NCBI RefSeq assembly: GCF_024734405.1
Contig: NZ_CP059556.1
Span: 4,960,001-5,024,000 of the forward strand
Source: Saccharopolyspora gregorii
GTDB lineage: Bacteria > Actinomycetota > Actinomycetes > Mycobacteriales > Pseudonocardiaceae
DNA length: 64,000 nucleotides
Reading direction: 5' to 3'
In this document: piece by piece, positions 54,481-64,000 of the stretch
Numbering within the stretch: position 1 is the stretch's first letter
Layout: every line of letters begins with the position of its first letter
Translations under genes and position numbers: made by a program
The notes under the pieces: model-generated
Seen by the model: the letters and a program-made list of their open reading frames with translations, nothing else
Database searches by the model: none
What the model was told of the DNA's origin: nothing

Positions 54481-55073
54481 CCCGCATCCTGGCGATCTCG
54501 GCCGGTCTCTCCCAGCCCTCGTCCACCCGGCTGCTCGCCGACCGGCTCGTCGCGGCCACCCGCCACGAGCTCGGCGAGGAGGCCGAGGTCGAGGTGGTGG
54601 AGCTGCGCGAGCACGCCCACGACATCACCGACAACCTGCTCACCGGATTCCCCGGCACTCGCCTGCGCGGAGTCCTGGAACGGCTCGCCGCCGCCGACGG
54701 GCTGATCCTGGTGACCCCGACGTTCAGCGCCTCCTACAGCGGCCTGTTCAAGTCGTTCATGGACGTCGTCGAACCCGATGCGCTGCGGGACAAGCCCGTG
54801 CTGATCGCCGCGACCGGCGGCACCGAGCGGCATTCGCTCGTACTGGAGCACGCGCTGCGCCCGCTGCTGGCCTACCTCCGCGCGCACATCGTGCCCACCG
54901 GCGTCTACGCGGCCGGCTCCGATTGGGGCGGCGGCACCGAACTCGGGCAGCGGATCACCCGCGCCGCCCGCGAACTCGTCGCCGCCGTGCGGCAACGACC
55001 GGAGCGGGAGGACACCGACCCGTTCGCGAATCCGGTGCCGTTCGAAGAACTCCTCCGCGGCGGCGCGACCTGA
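54477..55073 (+). CDS. NAD(P)H-dependent FMN reductase
   Basis: 198 residues from ATG 54477, overlapping the LLM gene. Flavodoxin-like fold: ILAISAGLSQPSSTRLLADR at the start binds FMN phosphate, and LVTPTFSASYSGLFKSFMD is the conserved loop. Together with the upstream LLM enzyme it probably forms a reductase/oxygenase pair of the CE1758/CE1759 kind, under the MarR protein. Confidence 0.92.
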   Translation: MTRILAISAGLSQPSSTRLLADRLVAATRHELGEEAEVEVVELREHAHDITDNLLTGFPGTRLRGVLERLAAADGLILVTPTFSASYSGLFKSFMDVVEPDALRDKPVLIAATGGTERHSLVLEHALRPLLAYLRAHIVPTGVYAAGSDWGGGTELGQRITRAARELVAAVRQRPEREDTDPFANPVPFEELLRGGAT

Positions 55074-55196
55074 CCAGCAGCCCACCGGCACCGACCAGGA
55101 CCAGCCGGCGGGGCGGTGGGGCTGCTGGTCGCCGGCTCCGGTGGAGCACCCCGCCGAGCTCGACGCCTCGGCATCCGGATCAGGACCGGGGCGGCA

Positions 55197-56042
55197 TCAG
55201 ACGATCCGGTCGAGCGAACGGACCGCCTCGGTCAGCGCCGCCCTGGCCACCGCCCAGTCGGTGTCCGGCGGCCAAGTGCTCAGCAGCACGACGACGAGAT
55301 CGCGATCCCCGCCGACCAATCCGGTGGTGTGCAGCACGGTGTTGGTCTCGGTCGACCCCCACCCCTGCTTGATCGCCCAGCGGTGTCCGGGCAGACCGCC
55401 GGGAATGCCGAAGTACTGCGGAAATCCGTCCTCCGCGGTGCCGGGAGCCCCTCCCATCGCGCCCAGCAGCAGTTTTCGCGTGCCCGCGTCGGCCTGCGCC
55501 GCCAAGTACCGGTAGACCCGCGCGACATCGCTCGCGCTCATCCGGGTGCTCCCCCACTGCCCGGACGAATCCGGCGGCGCGGTGCCCGTCAGCTTCAGCT
55601 TCGCCGCCGTGCGCCGGACGATGTCCGGACCGCCGTGGGCGACCCACAACCGGCTCGCCACAGCGTCGTCGCTGGCCGAGAGCATCCGTTCGATCTCATC
55701 ATCGGTGGTGGCGCCCCCGAGGCGCTCCACCGCGTCGATCGCGATCAGCAGCTTCACCACGGACGCCGTGGGGAAGCCGCTGTCGGCGTCGAGCCGAGCG
55801 ACCTCCGCGCACGAATCCAGATCCACCACTTCGATCGCCACCGAGGTGTTCTCGGCGAACGACGGCAGCTTTTCCCGCACCGACCGGGCCACGTCGTCAG
55901 TCCCGGAACCCCGTGACACACCACCGCTGCACGACGACGTCCACCGAGAGGAATTCGCCAGGCCCACGAGCCCGCCGACCACGCTCAGAACCACGACCAC
56001 TACCGCCGCGATCCAGATGCTCCTCCGCGCGTCCAACCTCAT
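55197..56042 (-). CDS. Class A beta-lactamase-like serine hydrolase
   Basis: 281 residues from ATG 56042. N-terminal anchor helix (IWIAAVVVVVLSVVGGLVGL), then a penicilloyl-serine transferase fold with the active-site S94-V-V-K97 (PTASVVKLL), and KQGWGS near the end in place of the usual KTG box. An SDN-type motif is not obvious, and W in the third box is unusual, so it may be a D-Ala-D-Ala peptidase-like or non-lactamase member. Exported or membrane-tethered. Confidence 0.88.
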   Translation of the reverse strand: MRLDARRSIWIAAVVVVVLSVVGGLVGLANSSRWTSSCSGGVSRGSGTDDVARSVREKLPSFAENTSVAIEVVDLDSCAEVARLDADSGFPTASVVKLLIAIDAVERLGGATTDDEIERMLSASDDAVASRLWVAHGGPDIVRRTAAKLKLTGTAPPDSSGQWGSTRMSASDVARVYRYLAAQADAGTRKLLLGAMGGAPGTAEDGFPQYFGIPGGLPGHRWAIKQGWGSTETNTVLHTTGLVGGDRDLVVVLLSTWPPDTDWAVARAALTEAVRSLDRIV

Positions 56043-56350
56043 CGGCCCCCCTCAGACCGGGGGACGGCCGACCCGGACCCTCGTCCGGCGACTCGTGAAC
56101 CCCCACGTCCGGAGGACGCCCCATCGCGCCGCAGGTTCGGCCGGAACGTCGAACGAGCCGCAATTGCTCCGAATGCAGGAAAGACCGCCGCTCAGGTACG
56201 TCGGCAGGCCGATCGGTGCACTCGATCACGCGGAGTGCCTGCTCCTCGAAGCGACCGCGAGCGCCGGCGGGCGCGCTCGCACTACCCGGGGTCTCGCGCC
56301 GAAATCGACGAGATCGATCTCGCTTCGAACTTCGCCCGCTGGTCAGGTGG
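56043..56350. other. Intergenic stretch before the tRNA
   Basis: No gene or clear motif seen; probably contains the promoter of the beta-lactamase-like gene. Confidence 0.4.
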
Positions 56351-56424
56351 TGGGGCAGGTGGGACTTGAACCCACGGCTGACGGATTATGAGTCCGCTGC
56401 TCTGACCAACTGAGCTACTGCCCC
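56351..56424 (-). tRNA. tRNA with CAU anticodon (elongator Met, or Ile2)
   Basis: 74-nt cloverleaf: acceptor GGGGCAG/CTGCCCC, D-arm GCTC...GAGC, anticodon stem GCGGA/TCCGT with loop CTCATAA (anticodon CAT), T-arm GTGGG/CCCAC with TTCAAGT. Discriminator A. Not an initiator (no 1-72 mismatch). Whether it is Met or lysidine-modified Ile2 cannot be decided by eye. Confidence 0.9.
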
Positions 56425-56565
56425 CGAAGGCGTGATGAAACGCTCCTCTGGGTGATCGTAGCGAGGCTGGGCGGTGTGGGGCGCGTTGGGTTGCCCGCTC
56501 GACCGGGCGAAACCGGGCGGTCGCGGGCTGTCCGGAGCGGGAATTCCGGGCCGTGGCAGCAGAAA

Positions 56566-56591
56566 GGGCCGGCACCCGGAGGTGCCGGCCC
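56566..56591 (-). terminator. Terminator hairpin after the small membrane protein gene
   Basis: Perfect 11-bp stem GGGCCGGCACC / GGTGCCGGCCC with a 4-base loop, 15 bases beyond the stop of the 56607-56810 gene, followed on that strand by a T-containing run. Confidence 0.8.
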
Positions 56592-56606
56592 GTGCTCGTC
56601 GCGGCG

Positions 56607-56810
56607 TCACATGAACGATGCGATGCTGAACGCGCCGGTCAGCTGACCGATGATCACGATGGTGGCCAGCAGCGCGCTGATCCCGGCCACCGTCAGCAGC
56701 GACAGCATGACCAGGTAGACCAGAGCCCTGATCGGCTTCGGCAGCTGGGCCACCGAGGCCAGATCGGGCAGTGCGAAGTGGTTTTCCTTGCCGATCCCCG
56801 GAGCGGACAT
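56607..56810 (-). CDS. Small single-pass membrane protein
   Basis: 67 residues from ATG 56810 with a GGGGGAAA purine site. One long hydrophobic helix near residues 28-58 (ALVYLVMLSLLTVAGISALL), N-terminus hydrophilic. No family recognised. It has its own terminator hairpin. Confidence 0.75.
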   Translation of the reverse strand: MSAPGIGKENHFALPDLASVAQLPKPIRALVYLVMLSLLTVAGISALLATIVIIGQLTGAFSIASFM

Positions 56811-57376
56811 CCCGATTTCCCCCGTCCTTTAGTCGTCCCCGTTCTTGCACCACTGCTCCGAGGACGGAGAGCAGTGGGAGTTTCGTTGGTCCTCTCGCAT
56901 CATGAATCGATTTGGTTCATGCCACGTGGCCGGGACCACGGGCTGATCCAGATCGTTCACGCCCGCTATGACCTGCGGGAAAACCTCAGGGGGAAGCGGG
57001 GTGTCGCGGCGCTGCACGAATCAGATCGCGGGTCTCGACAGAATCGTTATCCGACTCTGATCAATCCGAGACTGGTTCGCCCGAAAGAGTGCGATCGCGG
57101 AAAAGGGGCACCGAATCGGCGCCCCTTCGCGGTTCAGCAGGCCTTCGGCAGGCCGACCGATCTGATTTCCGGTCGTGGCGCGTCGATCCGGTCGCGATGT
57201 CCACATCTGCTCATGCGTCACGCACCCTGTTCGACCTGCTGGGACCGGTCCTCAGACCGCGCTGCCAGCATAGCAGCCGCCGCGGACCGCACCGATTCAG
57301 CCTCCTCCTCCGCGGCACTCCCCTCAGGAACCGGTTTCTCCCGCCACCGCAGGGCTTTCCGGCCCGCCACCGGCGC
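56811..57376. other. Intergenic stretch with a possible short peptide gene
   Basis: A 62-codon minus-strand frame (57017 to 56829) ends in a cysteine-containing tail (CSPSSEQWCKNGDD) and stops 18 bases before the small membrane protein gene. It is AT-rich and lacks a good start; possibly a short peptide gene, otherwise nothing seen. Confidence 0.35.
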
Positions 57377-58273
57377 TCAGCCCGAGTAGCCGCCCGCCGC
57401 GATGTCCGCGATCAACCCGGGCCCGGTCGGCGCCCAGCCGAGCAGTTCGCGGGTGCGGGCGTTCGACCCCGCCGCGTCCGCCCCGAAGAAGCCGCCGATC
57501 CAGCCGAAGTGCTCGGCGGCGTCCCGCGGATCGATCGATGCGGTCGGCAGGCCGAGGTGGTCGCCGATGGCGGCGGCGATGTCCCTGGCGAGCAGGCCCT
57601 CCTCGGCGACCGCGTGTACCCGCGTACCGGCGGGCGCACCGTCCAGCGCGAGCCGGGCCAGCCGCGCGGCGTCGGAGCGGTGCACCGCGGCCCACCGGTT
57701 CGTGCCGTCGCCGATGTAGCCGGCGACCCCGCGCTTTTTCGCGACCTTCACCAGCTGCGCGGTGAACCCGGGGTCGCCCGCCCCGTGCACGGTCGGCGCG
57801 AAGCGCAGCGCCACCGCACGGACTCCGCGGTCCACGTAGGACAGCGCCAGGTTCTCGCTGCCACCGCGCGCCGAGCCGGCGCCCTCGTGCGGTGACGGGT
57901 CAAGCTCGGTGGGCGGTTCGCCACCGGCCGCGAACCCGGCCAGGCCGGAGGCGAGCAGGAACGGCCGGTCGCTCCCGGCGAGGGCGTCGAGCATGCCCCG
58001 GACGGCGGCCTCCTCGGTGCGCCCCGCCGCGGTGAAGGCGCCGAACTCGTGCTTGAAGGCCAGGTGCACCACGGCATCGGCCTTCGCGGCCGCGGCGGCG
58101 AGGCCTTCGGGGTCGTCGAGGTCGCCGCGGACCACGTCGGCGCCCGCGGCCGCGACGGCGGCGGCCGACCGGTCGGAGCGGGCCAGGCCGAGGACCTCGT
58201 GCCCGTTCGCGAGCAGTTCCGCGGTGACGGCCGAGCCGATCCAGCCGGAGGCGCCGGTGACGAAGACGCGCAT
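57377..58273 (-). CDS. NAD(P)-dependent SDR/epimerase-type oxidoreductase
   Basis: 298 residues from ATG 58273 with AGGAG upstream. Extended SDR fold: FVTGASGWIGSAV Rossmann motif, VVRGDLDDPEG, the family motif LLASGLAGFA at the catalytic serine strand, and SYVDRGVRAVALRFAPTVHG. The usual YxxxK is not present in normal form, so it belongs to the atypical NmrA/SDR-like subgroup. Divergent from a TetR gene with twin operators between them, which probably regulates it. Confidence 0.9.
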   Translation of the reverse strand: MRVFVTGASGWIGSAVTAELLANGHEVLGLARSDRSAAAVAAAGADVVRGDLDDPEGLAAAAAKADAVVHLAFKHEFGAFTAAGRTEEAAVRGMLDALAGSDRPFLLASGLAGFAAGGEPPTELDPSPHEGAGSARGGSENLALSYVDRGVRAVALRFAPTVHGAGDPGFTAQLVKVAKKRGVAGYIGDGTNRWAAVHRSDAARLARLALDGAPAGTRVHAVAEEGLLARDIAAAIGDHLGLPTASIDPRDAAEHFGWIGGFFGADAAGSNARTRELLGWAPTGPGLIADIAAGGYSG

Positions 58274-58292
58274 GGCGTGCTCCTCTCCCTTG

Positions 58293-58309
58293 ATGTCAGT
58301 AACTGTCAT
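58293..58309. promoter_or_regulatory. TetR operator, copy 1
   Basis: Dyad ATG.CAGT.ACTG.CAT (17 bp) between the divergent SDR and TetR genes. Confidence 0.7.
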
Positions 58310-58324
58310 CGACAGTAGCACCTG

Positions 58325-58341
58325 ATGTCAGTCGCTGCCAT
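58325..58341. promoter_or_regulatory. TetR operator, copy 2
   Basis: Related dyad ATG.CAG...CTG.CAT, 32 bp (about three helical turns) from copy 1 and overlapping the TetR promoter region (-10-like TACACT at 58345). Confidence 0.7.
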
Positions 58342-58358
58342 CACTACACTCACCGGTC

Positions 58359-58915
58359 ATGAGCCGCTGGGAACCGGGCGCACGGGACCGGATGACGCGC
58401 GCCGCCGTGGAGCTGTTCGCCGAACGCGGCTTCGAGCGGACCACCGCCGGCGACATCGCCGAGCACGCCGGGGTCACCGAACGCACCTTCTTCCGGCACT
58501 TCGCCGACAAGCGCGAAGTCCTCTTCGACGGCGGCCGCGCGATGGAGCAGGCCGTGCACGACGGGATCGCGGCCGCCGCCGACGACGTCCCACCGCTGGA
58601 CGCCGCGCTGCTCGGGGTCGCCGCGAGCACCGCACTGCTCGAAGCGCGCCGCGAGCACGCCGCCCGCCGCGCGGAGATCATCGCCGCCACCCCGGTGCTG
58701 CGGGAGCGGGAGCTGCTCAAGCTCGCGGGCATGGCCGAGGCCGCCACGAGGGCGCTGCGCGAGCGCGGGACGCCCCCGCGGGACGCCGAACTCGCCGCGC
58801 ACGCCGCGATGAGCGTCTTCCAGGTCGCGTTCGGGCGCTGGATCGCCGGCGGCGCACCCGACCTCGCGAGCTGCGTGCGGGAGGACGCCGCCGAGCTGCG
58901 CGCCCTGCTCGCCGA

Positions 58916-58922
<7 letters not shown>
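58359..58922 (+). CDS. TetR-family repressor
   Basis: 187 residues from ATG 58359, probably leaderless (TACACT -10 box 8 bases upstream). N-terminal helix-turn-helix: AAVELFAERGFERTTAGDIA then GVTERTFFRHFADKREVLFDG. C-terminal ligand-binding domain typical of TetR. Probably represses the divergent SDR gene and itself via the twin operators. Overlaps the end of the next, convergent gene. Confidence 0.93.
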
Positions 58923-60929
<2,007 letters not shown>

Positions 60930-60940
60930 CCCCGACCGTC

Positions 60941-60979
60941 CGACGGGCCGGTGCGACCTGGTGTCGCACCGGCCCGTCG
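60941..60979. terminator. Bidirectional terminator between argG and the HD gene
   Basis: Perfect 17-bp stem (60941-60957 with 60963-60979) and 5-base loop between convergent genes. Confidence 0.85.
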
Positions 60980-60993
60980 CGTTCCTCCGGGGC

Positions 60994-61632
60994 TCATTCC
61001 GGCCACGGGGAATCCCGGATCACCTCGACGAAGTCGCCGCGCACGAAACCGGGCACGAAGTGGGCCAGCACGTCCGCCTTGACGTTGCCGAAGGTCGTCT
61101 CCGGACGGTGCCGGATGCCGTCGGTGAACGCGGCGAGGATCCCGTTCTTGAAGTCCGGGCGCGGGTGCGCGCCGACGACCGCGGCCCGCTGCTCCTCCCC
61201 CACCTCGTGGTAGCCGAGGCCCAGCACGTCCAGCTCCACGCCGCGGGTGACCAGCGCGATCTCCGGCGCCATGTGCAGCGGGATCTCCGGGGTGGTGTGC
61301 AGGGCGATCGCCGTCCACACCCGGTCCGCCGGCTCCCCGTCGACGCCGTGCGCGCGCAGGAAGCGGCGGGCCTCGTCCGCGCCGTCGATCTCGAAGCGCT
61401 GGTCGTCGCGGCGGAACCGCTCGGTGAGTCCGAGGTCGTGGAACATCGCCCCCACGTAGAGCAGTTCCGGGTCGAACCGCAGCCCGTCCTGCCGCCCGCG
61501 CAGCGCTCCCCACAGGAACACCCGCCGCGAGTGGTCGTAGACCAGCGGCGATGCCACGTCCCGCACCAGCTCGGTGGCCGCCCGGGCCAGCGCGCCGTCC
61601 GGGATCTCCACGCCCGCGATGGTCTCGCTCAT
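60994..61632 (-). CDS. HD-domain hydrolase
   Basis: 212 residues from ATG 61632 with a GAGAGGCGG site. Metal-dependent HD phosphohydrolase domain: first His in VYDHSRRVFLWG, the HD pair in GAMFHDLGLTERF, a further His in AIALHTTPEIPLH. Similar to HD proteins acting on nucleotides or cyanamide. Substrate unknown. Confidence 0.88.
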   Translation of the reverse strand: MSETIAGVEIPDGALARAATELVRDVASPLVYDHSRRVFLWGALRGRQDGLRFDPELLYVGAMFHDLGLTERFRRDDQRFEIDGADEARRFLRAHGVDGEPADRVWTAIALHTTPEIPLHMAPEIALVTRGVELDVLGLGYHEVGEEQRAAVVGAHPRPDFKNGILAAFTDGIRHRPETTFGNVKADVLAHFVPGFVRGDFVEVIRDSPWPE

Positions 61633-61730
61633 CGATGCCGCCTCTCGTCTCGGTGCCCGACGAGACCAGGTTCGCCCGGCGGCTACCGTGGCGCCATGTC
61701 CTCGCAGCCCGGAACACCACGGATCCGGAC

Positions 61731-62684
61731 ATGACGCACCGCGTCGCATTCCTGGTGTTCGACGGGGTGACCATGCTCGACGTCATCGGGCCCGCCGAGG
61801 TGTTGCACCAGGCGGGACTGCTCGGCCACCGGTACGAGGTGGTGCTGGTCTCCCCCGGCGGCGGCCCGGTCGCCACCGCCACCGGCCCGGCGCTGGGCCC
61901 GACCACCGCGGCCGCCGACGCCGGACCCGCGGACACGGCGGTGATCGCCGGTGGCGAGCGGCTCGTGCCCGCTCCGGTGGACGAGGAACTGCTGTCGGCG
62001 GCGCGCACCCTCACCGCGGGCGCGCCGCGGGTCGCGTCGGTGTGCACCGGAGCGTTCCTGCTGGCGGAGCTGGGCCTGCTCGACGGGCGCCGGGCCACCA
62101 CCCACTGGCGGCACGCGGACGCGCTGGCGCGGCGGCATCCCGCGGTGCGCGTCGAACCGGACGCCATCCACGTGCGCGACGGGCGCTACACCACCTCCGC
62201 GGGCATCAGCGCGGGCATCGATCTGGCGCTGGCGCTGGTGGAGGACGACCACGGGGCGGAGGTCGCCCGGCACATCGCGCGGGAGATGGTCGTGTTCCTG
62301 CACCGGCCGGGCGGCCAGTCGCAGTACTCGACGGCGACCGCCCCGCCCCCGGCGCGGGCCGCGCAGCTGCGCGCGGTGCTCGACGCGGTGCTCGGCGACC
62401 CGGCCGGGGATCACCGCCCGGCGCCGATGGCGCGGGCCGCGGCCGTCAGCACCCGGCACCTGAGCAGGTTGTTCCGCGCGGAGCTGGGGACGACGCCGGC
62501 GCGCTGGGTCGAACGCGTCCGGCTGGACCGGGCGCAGCGGCTGCTGCTGGACGGGCACTCGGTCACCTCGGCGGCCCGGGACAGCGGGTTGGGTTCGGAC
62601 GAGGCGCTGCGCCGCGCGTTCACCCGGCACCTGGGCACCACGCCGACGGACTACCGCAGGCGGTTCGGGTCCACCCGCGGCTGA
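61731..62684 (+). CDS. GlxA-family transcriptional regulator (DJ-1/PfpI domain plus AraC HTH)
   Basis: 317 residues from ATG 61731. An amidotransferase-like domain at the N-terminus (VAFLVFDGVTMLDVIGPAEV, nucleophile-elbow-like SVCTGAFLLAE) and a C-terminal AraC/XylS DNA-binding domain with two helix-turn-helices (MARAAAVSTRHLSRLFRAEL, RLLLDGHSVTSAARDSGLGS). Family members commonly sense metabolites via the N-terminal domain. Divergent from the HD gene. Confidence 0.92.
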   Translation: MTHRVAFLVFDGVTMLDVIGPAEVLHQAGLLGHRYEVVLVSPGGGPVATATGPALGPTTAAADAGPADTAVIAGGERLVPAPVDEELLSAARTLTAGAPRVASVCTGAFLLAELGLLDGRRATTHWRHADALARRHPAVRVEPDAIHVRDGRYTTSAGISAGIDLALALVEDDHGAEVARHIAREMVVFLHRPGGQSQYSTATAPPPARAAQLRAVLDAVLGDPAGDHRPAPMARAAAVSTRHLSRLFRAELGTTPARWVERVRLDRAQRLLLDGHSVTSAARDSGLGSDEALRRAFTRHLGTTPTDYRRRFGSTRG

Positions 62685-62687
62685 TCG

Positions 62688-63251
62688 TCAGGGCAGCACC
62701 ACGGTCATGACCAGTTCGCAGGTCTCTTCGCCCGCGCCGCGGTAGCCGTGCGGGACGTCGGCGTCGAAGGTGGCGGTGCACCCGGCGGGCACCTCGTGCT
62801 CGGCGCCGTCGACGACCAGGAGCATCCGGCCGGAGAGCACGGTGACGGTCTCCACGACACCGGCCTGGTGGGGGTGGCTGGGGTAGTCCTCGCCGGGTTC
62901 CAGCCGCCAGCGCCAGATCTCGGTGGGCGCGGGGCCGCGCGCGGTGAGCACGAGGCGGGCCTCGCCGCCGCGCTCCCCGGTCCACAGCGGTTCGACGGAG
63001 GCGGCGTCCACCACGCGCACGCGGCTCGACGCGGCGCCCTGGACCAGGTCGGACACCGGGACGCCGAGGGTGTCGGCGAGGCGCACCAGGGTGCCCAGGT
63101 TCGGGTTGCCCTGCGCGCGTTCCAGGCTCACCAGCGCGCCCTTGCTGACCTGGGCGCGGCGGCCGAGTTCTTCCAGGGACAGGCCGGCGCGGGTGCGGGC
63201 GGCCCGGACGTTCTGCGCGACCGTGCGCAGCGCGGCCTCCGACTCGGGCAT
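62688..63251 (-). CDS. XRE-family regulator with C-terminal cupin domain
   Basis: 187 residues from ATG 63251 with GGAAGGTGAG upstream; an in-frame GTG at 63284 is 11 codons earlier and has no ribosome site. N-terminal helix-turn-helix (NVRAARTRAGLSLEELGRRA, VSKGALVSLERAQGNPNLGT) and a cupin-type sensor with HPHQAGVVETVTVLSGRM. Such proteins repress nearby metabolic or transport genes and bind a small ligand. Divergent from the EamA transporter, with direct repeats between. Confidence 0.93.
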   Translation of the reverse strand: MPESEAALRTVAQNVRAARTRAGLSLEELGRRAQVSKGALVSLERAQGNPNLGTLVRLADTLGVPVSDLVQGAASSRVRVVDAASVEPLWTGERGGEARLVLTARGPAPTEIWRWRLEPGEDYPSHPHQAGVVETVTVLSGRMLLVVDGAEHEVPAGCTATFDADVPHGYRGAGEETCELVMTVVLP

Positions 63252-63285
63252 CTGCTCACCTTCCGGTCGTTTGATTGCACTCACA

Positions 63286-63342
63286 GGTCGTTCGGTTGAC
63301 AGGAAGCGGACTGTTCGCTGTACGGTGCGGTCGTTCCGTTGA
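63286..63342. promoter_or_regulatory. Paired direct repeats and EamA promoter
   Basis: GGTCGTTCGGTTGA (63286-63299) and GGTCGTTCCGTTGA (63329-63342) differ by one base. TTGACA (63296) and TGTACG (63319) are 17 bp apart and would form the transporter's promoter, so the second repeat would cover its start region. Confidence 0.55.
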
Positions 63343-63359
63343 ACCGTAAGGGATGTGCT

Positions 63360-64000
63360 GTGCTCGCTCTACTGCTGGCCCTCGGCAGCTCGCTCGCGTA
63401 CGGGTGCGCCGACTTCCTCGGCGGCGTCGGCGCCCGCGGCGCCCACGTGCTGCGGACCGTGGTGATCGCCGCCCCGGCCAGCCTCGCCGTCGAACTCGCG
63501 CTGTGGCCGCTGCTCGGCGCCTCCTTCAGCCCCGGAGCCCTCGGCTGGGGCGCCGCCTCGGGCGTCGTGTCGGCGGCCGCGTTCGCGCTGCTCTACCGGA
63601 CGCTGGCGATCGGGCCGATGAACGTGCTCTCCCCGGTCACCGCGCTCGTCTCGGCCGGGCTGCCGGTCGCGGTGGGCCTGCTGCAGGGCGAGCGGCTGGC
63701 GCTCGCCGGTGGGATCGGTCTCGCGCTGGCGCTGATCGCCGTGGTGCTGGTCAGCGCGGGGCCCGGTGCCGGGCGGCCGTCCCGCGGGGCGCTGCTGCTG
63801 GCGTTCGGAGCGGGGGCCGCGATCGCGCTGCAGCTGGTGTTCCTGCACCAGGCGCCCGCCGACAGCGGGGTGGCGCCGCTGATCGTCGGCCGCGCCGTGT
63901 CCTCGGCGGTCACGCTGACCGCGGCCGGACTGCTGCACCGCAGGCTCGGGTCCCGGCGGCCGGCGTACGCGGTCTCGGCCGCGGCGGGCGCGCTGGACTC
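63360..64000 (+). CDS. EamA/DMT-family transporter (C-terminus off window)
   Basis: Starts at GTG 63360 (AAGGG upstream) and runs off the right edge, giving about 213 residues. Consecutive hydrophobic segments typical of DMT transporters, with LALGSSLAYGCADFLGG at the first helix and FALLYRTLAIGPMNVLSPV matching the EamA repeat. Probably exports a small metabolite under control of the adjacent XRE-cupin regulator. Confidence 0.85.
   Translation, partial: MLALLLALGSSLAYGCADFLGGVGARGAHVLRTVVIAAPASLAVELALWPLLGASFSPGALGWGAASGVVSAAAFALLYRTLAIGPMNVLSPVTALVSAGLPVAVGLLQGERLALAGGIGLALALIAVVLVSAGPGAGRPSRGALLLAFGAGAAIALQLVFLHQAPADSGVAPLIVGRAVSSAVTLTAAGLLHRRLGSRRPAYAVSAAAGALD

Overview
The window is about 70% GC, uses GTG and TTG starts often, and packs genes tightly with ATGA/GTGA stop-start overlaps. 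It carries an actinobacterial type VII secretion (T7SS) cluster, the aceE / fasR-fabD-fabH-acpM-fabF block, the DUF3052, DUF3145 and DUF3263 families, AhpE, and F420/flavin LLM oxidoreductases. This points to a filamentous actinomycete, probably of the Pseudonocardiaceae (Saccharopolyspora/Amycolatopsis-like). The family assignment is inference from gene content.

Layout. 0-8 kb: a minus-strand T7SS cluster with two WXG100 proteins, a helical acidic protein, a very long proline-rich WXG protein broken by an apparent frameshift, and EccC running off the left edge. 8-10 kb: a CAP-domain protein and an unrecognised protein. 10-18.5 kb: a regulator-dense stretch with two paralogous OmpR-type response regulators, two divergent LAL-type LuxR ATPase regulators and a NarL-like regulator with a degenerate receiver; no histidine kinase is present. 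19.5-24.2 kb: a BlaI/M56 pair flanked by a lipoprotein gene and a DsbA-like/CcdA-like operon, with two TACTA...TAGTA palindromes suggesting one small envelope regulon. 24.3-30.5 kb: a phage-flavoured segment (amidase, GH25 lysozyme, LysM protein, an orphan protein, a regulator remnant, CutA, tyrosine recombinase) ending at a tRNA-Val gene.

30.5-46.8 kb is core metabolism: ahpE, DUF3052, aceE (TTG start), pnuC, a second phage-type amidase, fasR and the fab operon, then two conserved small proteins, a membrane protein of unknown role and an ECF sigma/anti-sigma pair. 47-56 kb holds LLM oxidoreductases, cstA-ybdD, VOC and PNPOx-like proteins, an FKBP isomerase, a MarR/LLM/FMN-reductase module and a class A beta-lactamase-like protein. 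56-64 kb holds a CAU-anticodon tRNA, an SDR/TetR divergent pair with twin operators, argG with a likely ArgR box, an HD hydrolase, a GlxA-family regulator, and an XRE-cupin regulator divergent from an EamA transporter that runs off the right edge.

Links between the genes: EccC would energise export of the neighbouring WXG and YxxxE-bearing proteins. AceE supplies acetyl-CoA to the fab operon, which the adjacent FasR-like protein probably controls. The BlaI/M56 proteins probably regulate extracytoplasmic thiol chemistry and a lipoprotein. Three cell-wall hydrolases at two separate places share the same C-terminal module.
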